Below the pieces are notes generated by a model. The model saw only the letters and a program-made list of their open reading frames with translations, made no database searches and was not told the origin of the DNA. Position numbers and translations under genes: made by a program. From Nonomuraea sp. NBC_00507 (lineage in GTDB: Bacteria; Actinomycetota; Actinomycetes; Streptosporangiales; Streptosporangiaceae), in contig NZ_CP107853.1 in NCBI RefSeq assembly GCF_036013525.1, forward strand, positions 4,464,001-4,528,000: a stretch of DNA of 64,000 nt, read 5' to 3'. Of this stretch, positions 26,405 through 33,885 are shown piece after piece (within the stretch, counting starts at the first letter, position 1; every line of letters starts with the position of its first letter).

Positions 26405-27723
26405 GCGGTCCCGGACGACCCCTGGATGACAGTCGCCTTCCCTGTTTCATCGAACTTGAGAATTTTACGGAGATTCCCGAAGATCAATATCGCTACGAGC
26501 AGCTCGCTGAAGAGCAACCCGTATCCCACCGCGTTCACCCCGGCGAACGGGAACAAGGCGATGGTGGACACCAGCACGAGCACGGCCAGCCCGATCTGCA
26601 CGATCGCCAGCGACCGCGCCTTGCTCTGCGACCGCAACGCGCTCAGATAAACCTCGATCAGCACCCGAGGCAACACGGCGAGCGACATCAGCCGCAGCAG
26701 CAGAGTGCCCTCTTCGGCGAACTTCGGCCCGAAGATCGTCAGGATCAGGGGCGCCCCGAGGATCGCCACCGCGATCAGCGGAGTGACGATCATGAAGGCC
26801 CGCCGCAACGCCCGCCGGCAGTTCGCGGCCAGCCGAGCAGGATCGAAAGAGCCCTCGACGGTCAGCGACACCGCCATGTTCATGGCCAGCAGCTCGATCA
26901 TGCTGGCCAGCGTGTGCGCCATCGAGAAGCGCCCGAACGTGGCCTCGCCCACCTGTGTGGCGATCACGACCGGCACCAGATAGACGATCGCCAGGATCGA
27001 CAACGTCCCGGGGAAGTCCCCGGCCAGGAACCGGCCGATCTCCCGCAGCCGCGGCGGCTGCTGCTCGCTGTCGGACTCCCGCACGTGCCGGGGCACGACC
27101 ACGCCGAAGATCAGCCAGTTGACCGGGATCAGCGCGAGCGCCGTCGGGATCACCCAGGAGACGAAGATCCCGCCTTCGGGCAGCGCGGCCGCCAGCGCCA
27201 CGAGCAGCCCCATCTTGACCAGGCCGAAGATGAAGTTGTTCATGGGCACGAACGTCGCCCTGCGCAGCCCGGTCAGCACCACGTCCTGCAGCGTGAACAC
27301 GGCCCACACCATCACGGACGCCAGGAAGAACAACCCCGGCCCGAAGCCGCCCAGCACCTGGTAGGTCTGACCCCACAGCGGCAGCGTCAGCAGGAAGCCG
27401 AGCGCCGCGACCCCGCCCGTGGCGGCGGCCAGGCCGTACCCGCGCAGGATCAGCTCGGGCGTGCGGCGGCCCGCCACCGGCAGGTAACGGGCGAGCGCTC
27501 CCACGAACCCGAGCGCGGTCAGCGACGCGAACAGCCGCATCGCCGTGATCACCGCCTGGCCGCGGCCGAACTCCTCCTCGGAGTAGAGCGCGGGATTCGC
27601 GGCCAGGAGCCAGTAGCCCATGCCGAGCACGCCGGTGACGACGGTGTTCGCCATGAGGGAGTATCCCTGCCGGAAAAGGGGGTTGCGCAGGTCGCGAAGG
27701 ATCTTCCCCCAGACGCTAGACAT
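26401..27723 (-). CDS. Oligosaccharide flippase (Wzx/MATE-like)
   Basis: A 440-residue membrane protein with about 12-14 hydrophobic segments of the MOP exporter superfamily. Such proteins move undecaprenyl-linked oligosaccharides across the membrane. The N-terminal GYSLMANTVVTGVLGMGYWLLAA, the middle DFPGTLSILAIVYLVPVVIATQVG with FGRFSMAHTLASMIELL, and the C-terminal FAGVNAVGYGLLFSELLVAILI fit the fold. It overlaps the deacetylase gene by 8 bases and the polymerase-like gene by ATGA, so all three are one translational unit. Confidence 0.82.
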   Translation of the reverse strand: MSSVWGKILRDLRNPLFRQGYSLMANTVVTGVLGMGYWLLAANPALYSEEEFGRGQAVITAMRLFASLTALGFVGALARYLPVAGRRTPELILRGYGLAAATGGVAALGFLLTLPLWGQTYQVLGGFGPGLFFLASVMVWAVFTLQDVVLTGLRRATFVPMNNFIFGLVKMGLLVALAAALPEGGIFVSWVIPTALALIPVNWLIFGVVVPRHVRESDSEQQPPRLREIGRFLAGDFPGTLSILAIVYLVPVVIATQVGEATFGRFSMAHTLASMIELLAMNMAVSLTVEGSFDPARLAANCRRALRRAFMIVTPLIAVAILGAPLILTIFGPKFAEEGTLLLRLMSLAVLPRVLIEVYLSALRSQSKARSLAIVQIGLAVLVLVSTIALFPFAGVNAVGYGLLFSELLVAILIFGNLRKILKFDETGKATVIQGSSGTA

Positions 27724-28519
27724 TGCCGCGCACCCGCTGCAGCCCGTACCTCGTGCGCCGCACGACCGCGTACCCCTTGGTGAGGATGCGCTCGCGCAGG
27801 TAGATGAGAGGTACGGCGTTGCCTTCGACGGCGCGCTTGAACATGTTGATGGTCGTGCCCTTGCCGACCGTCAGCCGGGGGATGGCGAGCATGTCGTGCC
27901 GGTCCGCGGCGATCGTGTTGCTCACCGCGCAAGCTGCGAAATATCCGGCCTTGCGCACTTCTCGCCGCACACGGGCACTGGAGTACCCGTACGGGTAGGC
28001 CATGGTGGCGACCGGCGCGCCGATCTTCTCCTCCAGCAGGCCTTTGTTCCTCCGCAGCTCCTGCCGCATGTCGTCGATACGGAGCTGGTCGAGCTGGGGG
28101 TGGCTGTGGCTGTGGCCGCCGATCTCGATGCCGGTCTGCGCGGCCTCGCGGGCCTGGCCCCAGGACAGCATGTCGTCCAGCGGCCGGCCTGCGGCGTCCT
28201 TGCCCGCGTCGGCGACCCAGCCGCTGGTCAGGAAGACCGTGGCCGGGAAGCTGTGCTGGTCGAGCAGCGGCAGCGCCTGGCTGTGGAAGTCGGCGTAGCC
28301 GTCGTCGAAGGTCACCACGACGGGCTTCGCCGGCACCTCGTGGCCGTCGATCTTGTTGAGCGCGGCCACCAGGTCGCCCAGCGTGAGCGGGGTGAAGCCG
28401 CTCTCCTTCAGGTAGGCGAGCTGCTCGTCCAGGTCCGACGGCCGCACCGAATGCGGGCGGGTCTCGTCATTGGGAGTGTCCGTGACGGAGTGGTACATCA
28501 GGATCGGAACTCGGATCAT
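27716..28519 (-). CDS. Polysaccharide deacetylase (NodB domain)
   Basis: A 267-residue carbohydrate esterase family 4 protein. IRVPILMYHSV opens the domain, VVTFDDGYADF carries the catalytic and metal-binding Asp pair near residue 100, GGHSHSHPQL gives the two metal-binding His residues, and MAYPYGYSS follows. No signal peptide is seen, so a cytoplasmic action on a lipid-linked precursor is possible. The ATG overlaps the preceding glycosyltransferase stop (ATGA). It probably removes N-acetyl groups from amino sugars, which the GNAT proteins of the locus could then re-acylate. Confidence 0.87.
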   Translation of the reverse strand: MIRVPILMYHSVTDTPNDETRPHSVRPSDLDEQLAYLKESGFTPLTLGDLVAALNKIDGHEVPAKPVVVTFDDGYADFHSQALPLLDQHSFPATVFLTSGWVADAGKDAAGRPLDDMLSWGQAREAAQTGIEIGGHSHSHPQLDQLRIDDMRQELRRNKGLLEEKIGAPVATMAYPYGYSSARVRREVRKAGYFAACAVSNTIAADRHDMLAIPRLTVGKGTTINMFKRAVEGNAVPLIYLRERILTKGYAVVRRTRYGLQRVRGNV

Positions 28520-29457
28520 GATCGTGCCACCTTAAGCCGTACGGAACCCACCACGTAGCCCCAGGTCGTCCAGGCCAGCCCGATGACGATCGCGGCCGCC
28601 CGGCCCAGCCCGCCCAGGTCGCCGCGCAGAGCCTCGCCGATCCCGCGCAGCGCGCCCAGCGGCAGCGTCTTGAGCGCGTGCGCCCGCTCGCTGGCCAGCC
28701 CGTCCTGAGTGCCGACCTCCTGCGTCACCAGGGCCTTCGACAGCCCTTCCGCGTAGCACCTCGACCTGAAGTACGCGAACCGCTCGCGCTGGGTGGACAC
28801 CTTGTGCCCGATCACCGCGCGCGGCTCGAACAACATGACCGAGCCCGGCTTGCGCTGGCTCAGCCGGATGCAGAACTCCGTCTCCTCGCACCCCAGCGGG
28901 CGCGACTTGCGTCCCTGCACGCTGCGCCCGATGCCGCTGTGGAACCCGCCCACCTCGGCCACCACGTCCCGCAGGAACGCCGCGTTGCCACCCATCACAT
29001 TGCGGATCGGCGCACGGACCGACGGCATGCCGCGGTACGTGCACCCCACCGTCCAGTCGAACTCGTACGGGAACCACCGCGGCCGCACCTTCGACGCCCA
29101 CAAGGGGTCGGTACGGCCGCCCACGCCCACCACGCCCGGTTCCTGGAAGCCCTCCTCCAAAGCCTCCAGCCACCCGGGGTCGGCGACCGCGTCGTCGTCG
29201 AGGAACGCGACAATCTCACCGGTGGCCGTGGCCACACCGGTGTTCTTGCCGCCGGACAGCCCCTGCTCGTGAGTGTTCTCCACCACGATGGCCTGCGGGT
29301 ATTCAAGCTTGAGCTTGAGGTGCAGGTCGGGGTTGTGGTCGACCACCAGGATCAGCTCGTGTGCCGGGCGTGTCTGGCTCTCGACCGACTCGACTGCCTG
29401 CCTGATGTCCTCCCACCGCTCCTCGGTGTAGACGCAGATGACAACAGACGTGTTCAC
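28516..29457 (-). CDS. Glycosyltransferase family 2
   Basis: A 313-residue GT-A fold transferase. TSVVICVYTEERWEDI at the N-terminus, ELILVVDHNPD, GLSGGKNTGVATATGEIVAFLDDDA (metal-binding DDD near residue 91) and a later GCEETEFCIRL that holds the catalytic acidic residue are in the usual order. A C-terminal hydrophobic segment (AAAIVIGLAWTTWGYVVGSV) may tether it to the membrane. It starts 11 bases after the preceding GT2 gene and is coupled to the deacetylase. Confidence 0.87.
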   Translation of the reverse strand: MNTSVVICVYTEERWEDIRQAVESVESQTRPAHELILVVDHNPDLHLKLKLEYPQAIVVENTHEQGLSGGKNTGVATATGEIVAFLDDDAVADPGWLEALEEGFQEPGVVGVGGRTDPLWASKVRPRWFPYEFDWTVGCTYRGMPSVRAPIRNVMGGNAAFLRDVVAEVGGFHSGIGRSVQGRKSRPLGCEETEFCIRLSQRKPGSVMLFEPRAVIGHKVSTQRERFAYFRSRCYAEGLSKALVTQEVGTQDGLASERAHALKTLPLGALRGIGEALRGDLGGLGRAAAIVIGLAWTTWGYVVGSVRLKVARS

Positions 29458-29468
29458 AACGATCCTTC

Positions 29469-30302
29469 TTAAGCGACGCCTCGGTCAGCGGCAGGAGTGG
29501 CGGTCGGCTCAGGCTGAGCGGGAGCGGGCTGGCGACGCCACTCCTTCAGGATGGTCTTGAGCACGCGGAAGCCATCTCGTACGGCGCGCAGGTTGCTCTC
29601 GCCGTGAATGCGGTTGCGCTCGTGGCTCGGCACCTCGTGCACCTTCAGCCCGGCCTTGGCGGCCCGCACGTTCATCAGCGTCTCCACCTCGAAGCCGTCG
29701 CAGTCGAGGTTGAGCACGTCCAGGTGGCGGGCCCAGAAGGCGTTGTAGCCGTAGCACAGGTCGGTGTACTTGGTGCTGTACATGACGTTGACGATGCCGG
29801 TGAGGACCTTGTTGCCCAGGCGCCGGTTCAGCGTCAGGTCGTCGCTGCCACCACCGGAGGCGTAGCGCGACCCCTTGACGAAGTCGGCGCCCGTCACCAG
29901 CGCGCCCACGAAGTTGATGATCTCGCGGCCGTCGGTCGAGCCGTCGGCGTCGATCATCACGATGATGTCGCTGGTGCACGCGGCGAACCCGGCGGCCAGG
30001 GCGTCGCCCTTGCCCTTGCCGGTCTGCGTGACGATCTTCACGTTGGGCCGCAGCCGCTTGGCGACGGCAACTGTGTCGTCAACGGAGTTTCCGTCGACGA
30101 GCACGATCTCGTCGATCCACTGCGGAATCGTGGCGAAGACGTGCGGGAGGTTCTCGGCCTCGTTCATCGCCGGCACGACCACGCTCACCGTTGGGGAAAT
30201 GGCCAGGTGAGGCGTGACGGGCGTGAAGCTCGTGGGCGGTGGCATCGACCGAAGGGGCGAGGCGTGGACCTTGCCGTTGTGCTTGGTGATCTCGGGACTC
30301 AT
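29469..30302 (-). CDS. Glycosyltransferase family 2, polyprenyl-phosphate (DPM1-like) type
   Basis: A 277-residue transferase. SVVVPAMNEAENLPHVFATIP opens the domain, DEIVLVDGNSVDDTV and IVMIDADGSTDGREI give the nucleotide-sugar and metal sites, and LCYGYNAFWA with GFEVETLMNVRAAKAGLKVHEVPSHERNR is typical of dolichol/polyprenyl-phosphate glycosyltransferases. It may charge a polyprenyl phosphate carrier or start the repeat unit. The ATG at 30302 lies after a 141-base gap containing direct repeats, so this part of the cluster may have its own promoter. Confidence 0.86.
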   Translation of the reverse strand: MSPEITKHNGKVHASPLRSMPPPTSFTPVTPHLAISPTVSVVVPAMNEAENLPHVFATIPQWIDEIVLVDGNSVDDTVAVAKRLRPNVKIVTQTGKGKGDALAAGFAACTSDIIVMIDADGSTDGREIINFVGALVTGADFVKGSRYASGGGSDDLTLNRRLGNKVLTGIVNVMYSTKYTDLCYGYNAFWARHLDVLNLDCDGFEVETLMNVRAAKAGLKVHEVPSHERNRIHGESNLRAVRDGFRVLKTILKEWRRQPAPAQPEPTATPAADRGVA

Positions 30303-30329
30303 GGCGAGGGATTATCCTTCCGGGGCCCT

Positions 30330-30429
30330 GTGCTGCGGGCCGGCCCAGGCCAGCCCCGGGTGCTGCGGGAATGGCGAAACCGGTGAACGGTGCATTGAAG
30401 GGTCCTGTGGAGTGAGGGTGTGCTGCGGG
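30330..30429. repeat. Three direct repeats GTGCTGCGGG at 30-base phase
   Basis: GTGCTGCGGG occurs at 30330, 30360 and 30420, exactly 30 and 60 bases apart, in the gap between the GNAT and GT2 genes. The even spacing is near whole helical turns and suggests binding sites on one face of the DNA, but 10-mers in GC-rich DNA can recur by chance. Confidence 0.4.
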
Positions 30430-30443
30430 TTTGGGTGGAGCGC

Positions 30444-31574
30444 TCAGCGTGCTCCGGTCGGTTCCTTGACTACTGCGTTGGATGGCTCCTGCTGCTGCAT
30501 CGAGGTGCGCACCCGACCGAAGCCCTTGAGGACACGGTCAGCCGCTCTATAAAGAGACGGTCGATCCATGACAATTGTTCGGGCTTTGTTGAAAGGAGTT
30601 CGGCCGATCCAGTGGACCGCCGCCGTCGCGGACGGCCGGGAGATACGGCCTTCGGCGACGTACAGGACCCCGCTCTTGAGCCAGTCTTTGTACTCCTTGC
30701 CGCCCTTGCCCATGTCCACCATGTGCAGACCGTTCTTCGCGGCGGCCTCGGCCATCTGGAGATGGTGCACGATGCCGGGCGAATAGCGCGCGTACTCGGT
30801 GTCGTAGGCGGGGAACCACCCTACAAGGGTGGTGGCCGTACGGAGGCCGAAATGTCCGGCGACCGGCACGTCACCGGCATAAAGCATGGTCAGGACGCCT
30901 GCGAAGTCCGATGAGTTCTCGGCATGCATCATGTCGGTCAATTCGACGATCCACGGCTGGGCGAATCTGTCCACCCGGCCAGTTCTCCGATACTGGTCGG
31001 ACTTCCAGGCCAGTAACGTCCGCATCACCTCGGGGTCGGCCGAGGCCCACTCGAAGCGCAGCTCGCCCTGCTCGCGACCCATCTTGCGCTCCTTGTAGCG
31101 CACGGTCTTGAGGTTTTTCGGCGAGTTGGCCTTGACCTGCTCGATCCAGGCCTCGAAGCCGGAGGTGAAGTCCATGACCGGAGCCGGGCGCACGTCCTGC
31201 TCGTAGGGGGCGAACGTCGGCTGCCCGGCCACCAGGTGGTCGAAGTCGAACACGCTGAGCTTGCAGGCCCGCAGCAGGGCCTTGGCGTCCAGCTTCAGGT
31301 CCGGGGTCGAGATCAGACCGTGGCAGGTGGTGAGGAAGCCGCCGAGCGGTTTGCCGATGCCGAAGCTGTGCCGCTCGTATGGGAAGAATCCCTTGATGCC
31401 GCTTCCATCTGAGATGACCGCCACCCTCACGTAGTCACGCAAGCGGTCCATCGCCACGGCGAACTCGACCGACAGGAACGGGTTGTCCAGACTCCGGTCA
31501 GCCTTCTGCAGCTCACGCCATCGGGCCCGCTCGGAGTCCCCGAGCTCTCCCGGCCGAACTACCTGGATGTTCAC
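30444..31574 (-). CDS. CelD/BcsL-like GNAT acyltransferase (second paralogue)
   Basis: A 376-residue paralogue of the protein at 15942-17024. Shared blocks include DNPFLSVEFAVAMDRLRD, GFFPYERHSFGIGKPLGG, FDFDHLVAGQP, WKSDQYRRTGRVDRFA, VAGHFGLRTATTLVGWFPAYD and VDMGKGGKEYKDWLKSG. GTG 31574 is chosen because it overlaps the stop of the upstream small membrane protein (GTGA) and matches where homology begins, although the frame runs open to 31688. It probably transfers an acyl group to an amino sugar of the surface polysaccharide. Confidence 0.83.
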   Translation of the reverse strand: MNIQVVRPGELGDSERARWRELQKADRSLDNPFLSVEFAVAMDRLRDYVRVAVISDGSGIKGFFPYERHSFGIGKPLGGFLTTCHGLISTPDLKLDAKALLRACKLSVFDFDHLVAGQPTFAPYEQDVRPAPVMDFTSGFEAWIEQVKANSPKNLKTVRYKERKMGREQGELRFEWASADPEVMRTLLAWKSDQYRRTGRVDRFAQPWIVELTDMMHAENSSDFAGVLTMLYAGDVPVAGHFGLRTATTLVGWFPAYDTEYARYSPGIVHHLQMAEAAAKNGLHMVDMGKGGKEYKDWLKSGVLYVAEGRISRPSATAAVHWIGRTPFNKARTIVMDRPSLYRAADRVLKGFGRVRTSMQQQEPSNAVVKEPTGAR

Positions 31575-31942
31575 CTTGCCCTGGCCCCCTGTTCGCTCTG
31601 CATGCTCTTCCCCCGGTACAAGACGCGGAGCACGTACATGAACCCGCCGAGCACGGCGACCGTCGCCACACCGGCGCGCGGTGACCACGCGCCGAAGAGC
31701 AGCATCGCCTCGGCGAGCAGCACGTTCAGTACGAGACTTGCCGCGGCTCCTACAGATAGAGCGGCCAGTGGGTCACGATCACGCAACAGTCCCACAACGG
31801 CCGCCCCTGGAACCACCAGAAGGAACAACGAGATCAGGAACGGGCGCAGCGGCGTCTCGATGTCGAACAGCGCCACTACCGCTCCCGCTATGCAGGCCAG
31901 CCCCACCAACCAGGCGAGGGCTCTGCGGTGCTGCCTGAGCAT
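31571..31942 (-). CDS. Small membrane protein of the polysaccharide operon
   Basis: A protein of 123 residues from ATG 31942, or 131 from GTG 31966. It has four hydrophobic segments (WLVGLACIAGAVVALF, FLISLFLLVVPGAAVVGLL, an Ala/Leu-rich third, and GVATVAVLGGFMYVLRVLY) and a basic tail. AGGAG touches the 31942 ATG and GGAGAG lies 11 bases upstream, so the start is not certain. It has no family I can name. It is the first gene of the minus-strand polysaccharide run and is coupled to the GNAT gene by GTGA. Confidence 0.65.
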   Translation of the reverse strand: MLRQHRRALAWLVGLACIAGAVVALFDIETPLRPFLISLFLLVVPGAAVVGLLRDRDPLAALSVGAAASLVLNVLLAEAMLLFGAWSPRAGVATVAVLGGFMYVLRVLYRGKSMQSEQGARAR

Positions 31943-32228
31943 CTCCTGTATCTCTCCTGCTCTCACTGGTCAAAAGCGCGGTTTATCGCAGTTCATGGGA
32001 CCAATCCGCGCCTGAGCACGTCAATGCCGACGCTTGGCGACGCGCTTCGGTTTACCGGCAGGCAGAGATTTCTTGTGTGAGGTTAAACACACGGTCAAGC
32101 AGTCTCCGGACGCCGACGCGGCCCCAAGCACACCAGGATGCCCTATGTAGCCTAGGATCTTCGAGTCGGGGTCCGATATATCCCCGATTGTCGTCTAAAT
32201 ATGAGTCTACTGTGACGTTACGCGAGCT

Positions 32229-33779
32229 TTACCCTGCCATGGTCTCCACTGAGGACGTCTCGAGCCCCGTGGGTGATTCGGTCGGCTCAGGAGTGGGCGT
32301 CGGCTCGTCGCTCGGGGGGTCGGACGCCTGGGGCTCCCGGCCGTCCCAGGAGAGCGAGCAGGTCCCGGTGCCGCCGTTCGAAGTGAACGTGACCCGGCCC
32401 GTGCCGGCCTCGTTCGGGTCGATCACCGTCACCCAGATCATCACCGAGCCGCCGGTCTTGATCGACCCGCTCGCCGGGAACACGTCCAGGCCCTGAGAGG
32501 CGGTCGCCACCCAGGACACCGAGGCGTTGCGGGCGCTGAGCCCGATCTTGGCCGCCCCGTCGATCCCCCCGGGACACGAGACGCCGAGCCTGGCGCCGGG
32601 CGCGGGCCTGCGGCGGGTGGCTGTGGGTGCGGCCGCGGGCCTCGTGCTCGGCCGCGCGGCGGCCGGCCGCCCGCTCGGCGTGGGCCCGTCCGACGGGCCG
32701 GTGCTCGAGGTCGGGGTCGGGGTCGGCGTCGGCTTCGGTGAGGGAGTCAGGTCATCCTGCTCGGGCACGGCCTCCGGCGTCGGACTCTCCTCGGCGGGCA
32801 GGGTGGGGGAGAACTGCAGCGCGGTGGGGTTCGACGCCTTCCCGCCGCTGATCACGACCATGGCGCCGGTCGCGGCCAGCACGCACACGCCCGCCAGCAC
32901 CACCGGCGCGAGCCTGCGCGGCCGGCGCCGGCGCGAGCGGCGCTCGGCCGGCACCGGGAACCCGGCCCGGTCGAAGCTGTCCCCGCGATCCATGATCAGC
33001 GTGCGGGTCTGACCGCGCTCAGGACTGAGACACGTGTCGATCACCCGGCGGCGCAGGGAGATCGGCGGGAACGCGACCGGCACCATGTCCAGGAGCCGCC
33101 CGGCCGAGACCTGCCGATGCCGGCCCTCGGTGCACACCTCGCAGCCGCCGATGTGCCCCGACAACCGCCGCCGCAGCAGCGGGGTGAGCGGCCCCTCCCA
33201 CGAGTCGACCATCGCCGACAGGTCGGGGCAGTGCGCCCGGCCCGTCCTGGCCAGCACCACGGCCGCCGCGGCGATCTCCAGATGGCCGCGGGCCCGGCCC
33301 AGCTTGGCGGCCGCCTGCCGCGAGGTCAGCGCCAGCACCGCACCGGCCTCGGACGGGGTCAGGCCGTGGCGCAGCGACAGCTCCAGGACCTCCCGCTCGC
33401 TCTCGCCGAGCTCGCCCAGCGTCTCGTGAACCAGGTCGGCGAGCTCCGGATCCGCCTGCTCCTCCAGGTCGGGAAGCTCTTGTGTGGGGGTGCTCCGGTG
33501 CGCCATCCTGGCCCGCACCTGGAATCTGGCCAACGCGTACAGCCAGGCCCGCAGCCGGCCCGGCTCCCTCAGCCGCTCCACGCACCCCTGCGCGGTGACG
33601 AGGGCGTCGTGCACGGCGTCCGTCGCCAGATCCCGGTCCCCGGCCAGGGAGAAGGCGTAGTCGTACAGCCGCTCTGCGTAGGAGTCGAAGAGCTTGGCGG
33701 GAGCGTCGGCGTCCGCGCGCCGCAGAGCCTCCACGAGCTCCTGATCACCGGCGCGATCGACGGTCGGCCATCCAGGCAC
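32229..33779 (-). CDS. ECF sigma factor fused to a zinc-binding, transmembrane and outside carbohydrate-binding-like domain
   Basis: A 516-residue single-chain regulator. Sigma region 2 lies at about residues 20-90 (LFDSYAERLYDYAFSLAG) and region 4 at about 115-175 (SEREVLELSLRHGLTPSEAGAVLALTSRQAAAKLGRARGHL). A zinc-binding-like SGHIGGCEVC, as in anti-sigma factors, comes at about 205-215. A membrane helix at about 285-310 and a Pro/Thr stalk follow. Outside is a beta-domain at about 400-485 with SVSWVATASQGLDVFPASGSI, similar to BACON domains. GTG 33779 has GGGGAGGG upstream. The sigma part must be freed or act at the membrane; the neighbouring polysaccharide genes are possible targets. Confidence 0.85.
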   Translation of the reverse strand: MPGWPTVDRAGDQELVEALRRADADAPAKLFDSYAERLYDYAFSLAGDRDLATDAVHDALVTAQGCVERLREPGRLRAWLYALARFQVRARMAHRSTPTQELPDLEEQADPELADLVHETLGELGESEREVLELSLRHGLTPSEAGAVLALTSRQAAAKLGRARGHLEIAAAAVVLARTGRAHCPDLSAMVDSWEGPLTPLLRRRLSGHIGGCEVCTEGRHRQVSAGRLLDMVPVAFPPISLRRRVIDTCLSPERGQTRTLIMDRGDSFDRAGFPVPAERRSRRRRPRRLAPVVLAGVCVLAATGAMVVISGGKASNPTALQFSPTLPAEESPTPEAVPEQDDLTPSPKPTPTPTPTSSTGPSDGPTPSGRPAAARPSTRPAAAPTATRRRPAPGARLGVSCPGGIDGAAKIGLSARNASVSWVATASQGLDVFPASGSIKTGGSVMIWVTVIDPNEAGTGRVTFTSNGGTGTCSLSWDGREPQASDPPSDEPTPTPEPTESPTGLETSSVETMAG

Positions 33780-33848
33780 GGATCCCTCCCCGCAGGTACG
33801 ACGGGCACTCAAGCCCCACGCGGAGAGGACGCGGCCTAGTTTGTCCAG

Positions 33849-33885
33849 GTTCGCCCCTCATGCCCATTGGGCATGAGAGGTGAAC
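33849..33885 (-). terminator. Strong dyad directly after the VWA gene
   Basis: CTCATGCCCA (33857-33866) and TGGGCATGAG (33868-33877) pair perfectly around one base. The arms extend outward by GTTCGCCC against AGGTGAAC with two imperfect positions, so the whole dyad is 37 bases and begins right at the stop codon of the VWA gene. The near absence of a loop at DNA level resembles an operator, but in RNA it would fold with a small loop. No T-run follows. Confidence 0.5.

Noticed and set aside
24957..26429. A 490-codon open frame on the plus strand with Pro/Val/Gly-rich repeats
   Set aside because: It lies opposite the repeat-rich end of the 1258-residue gene. Its regular look comes from the repeats read backwards, and it lacks a ribosome-binding site and any domain.
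31967..32228. A promoter for the polysaccharide operon in the 262-base gap, with TTGACG (32024-32019, minus strand) and small dyads such as TCGGGG/CCCCGA
   Set aside because: No convincing -10 could be paired with the -35, and the dyads are short. The gap probably holds the promoter, but it cannot be placed.
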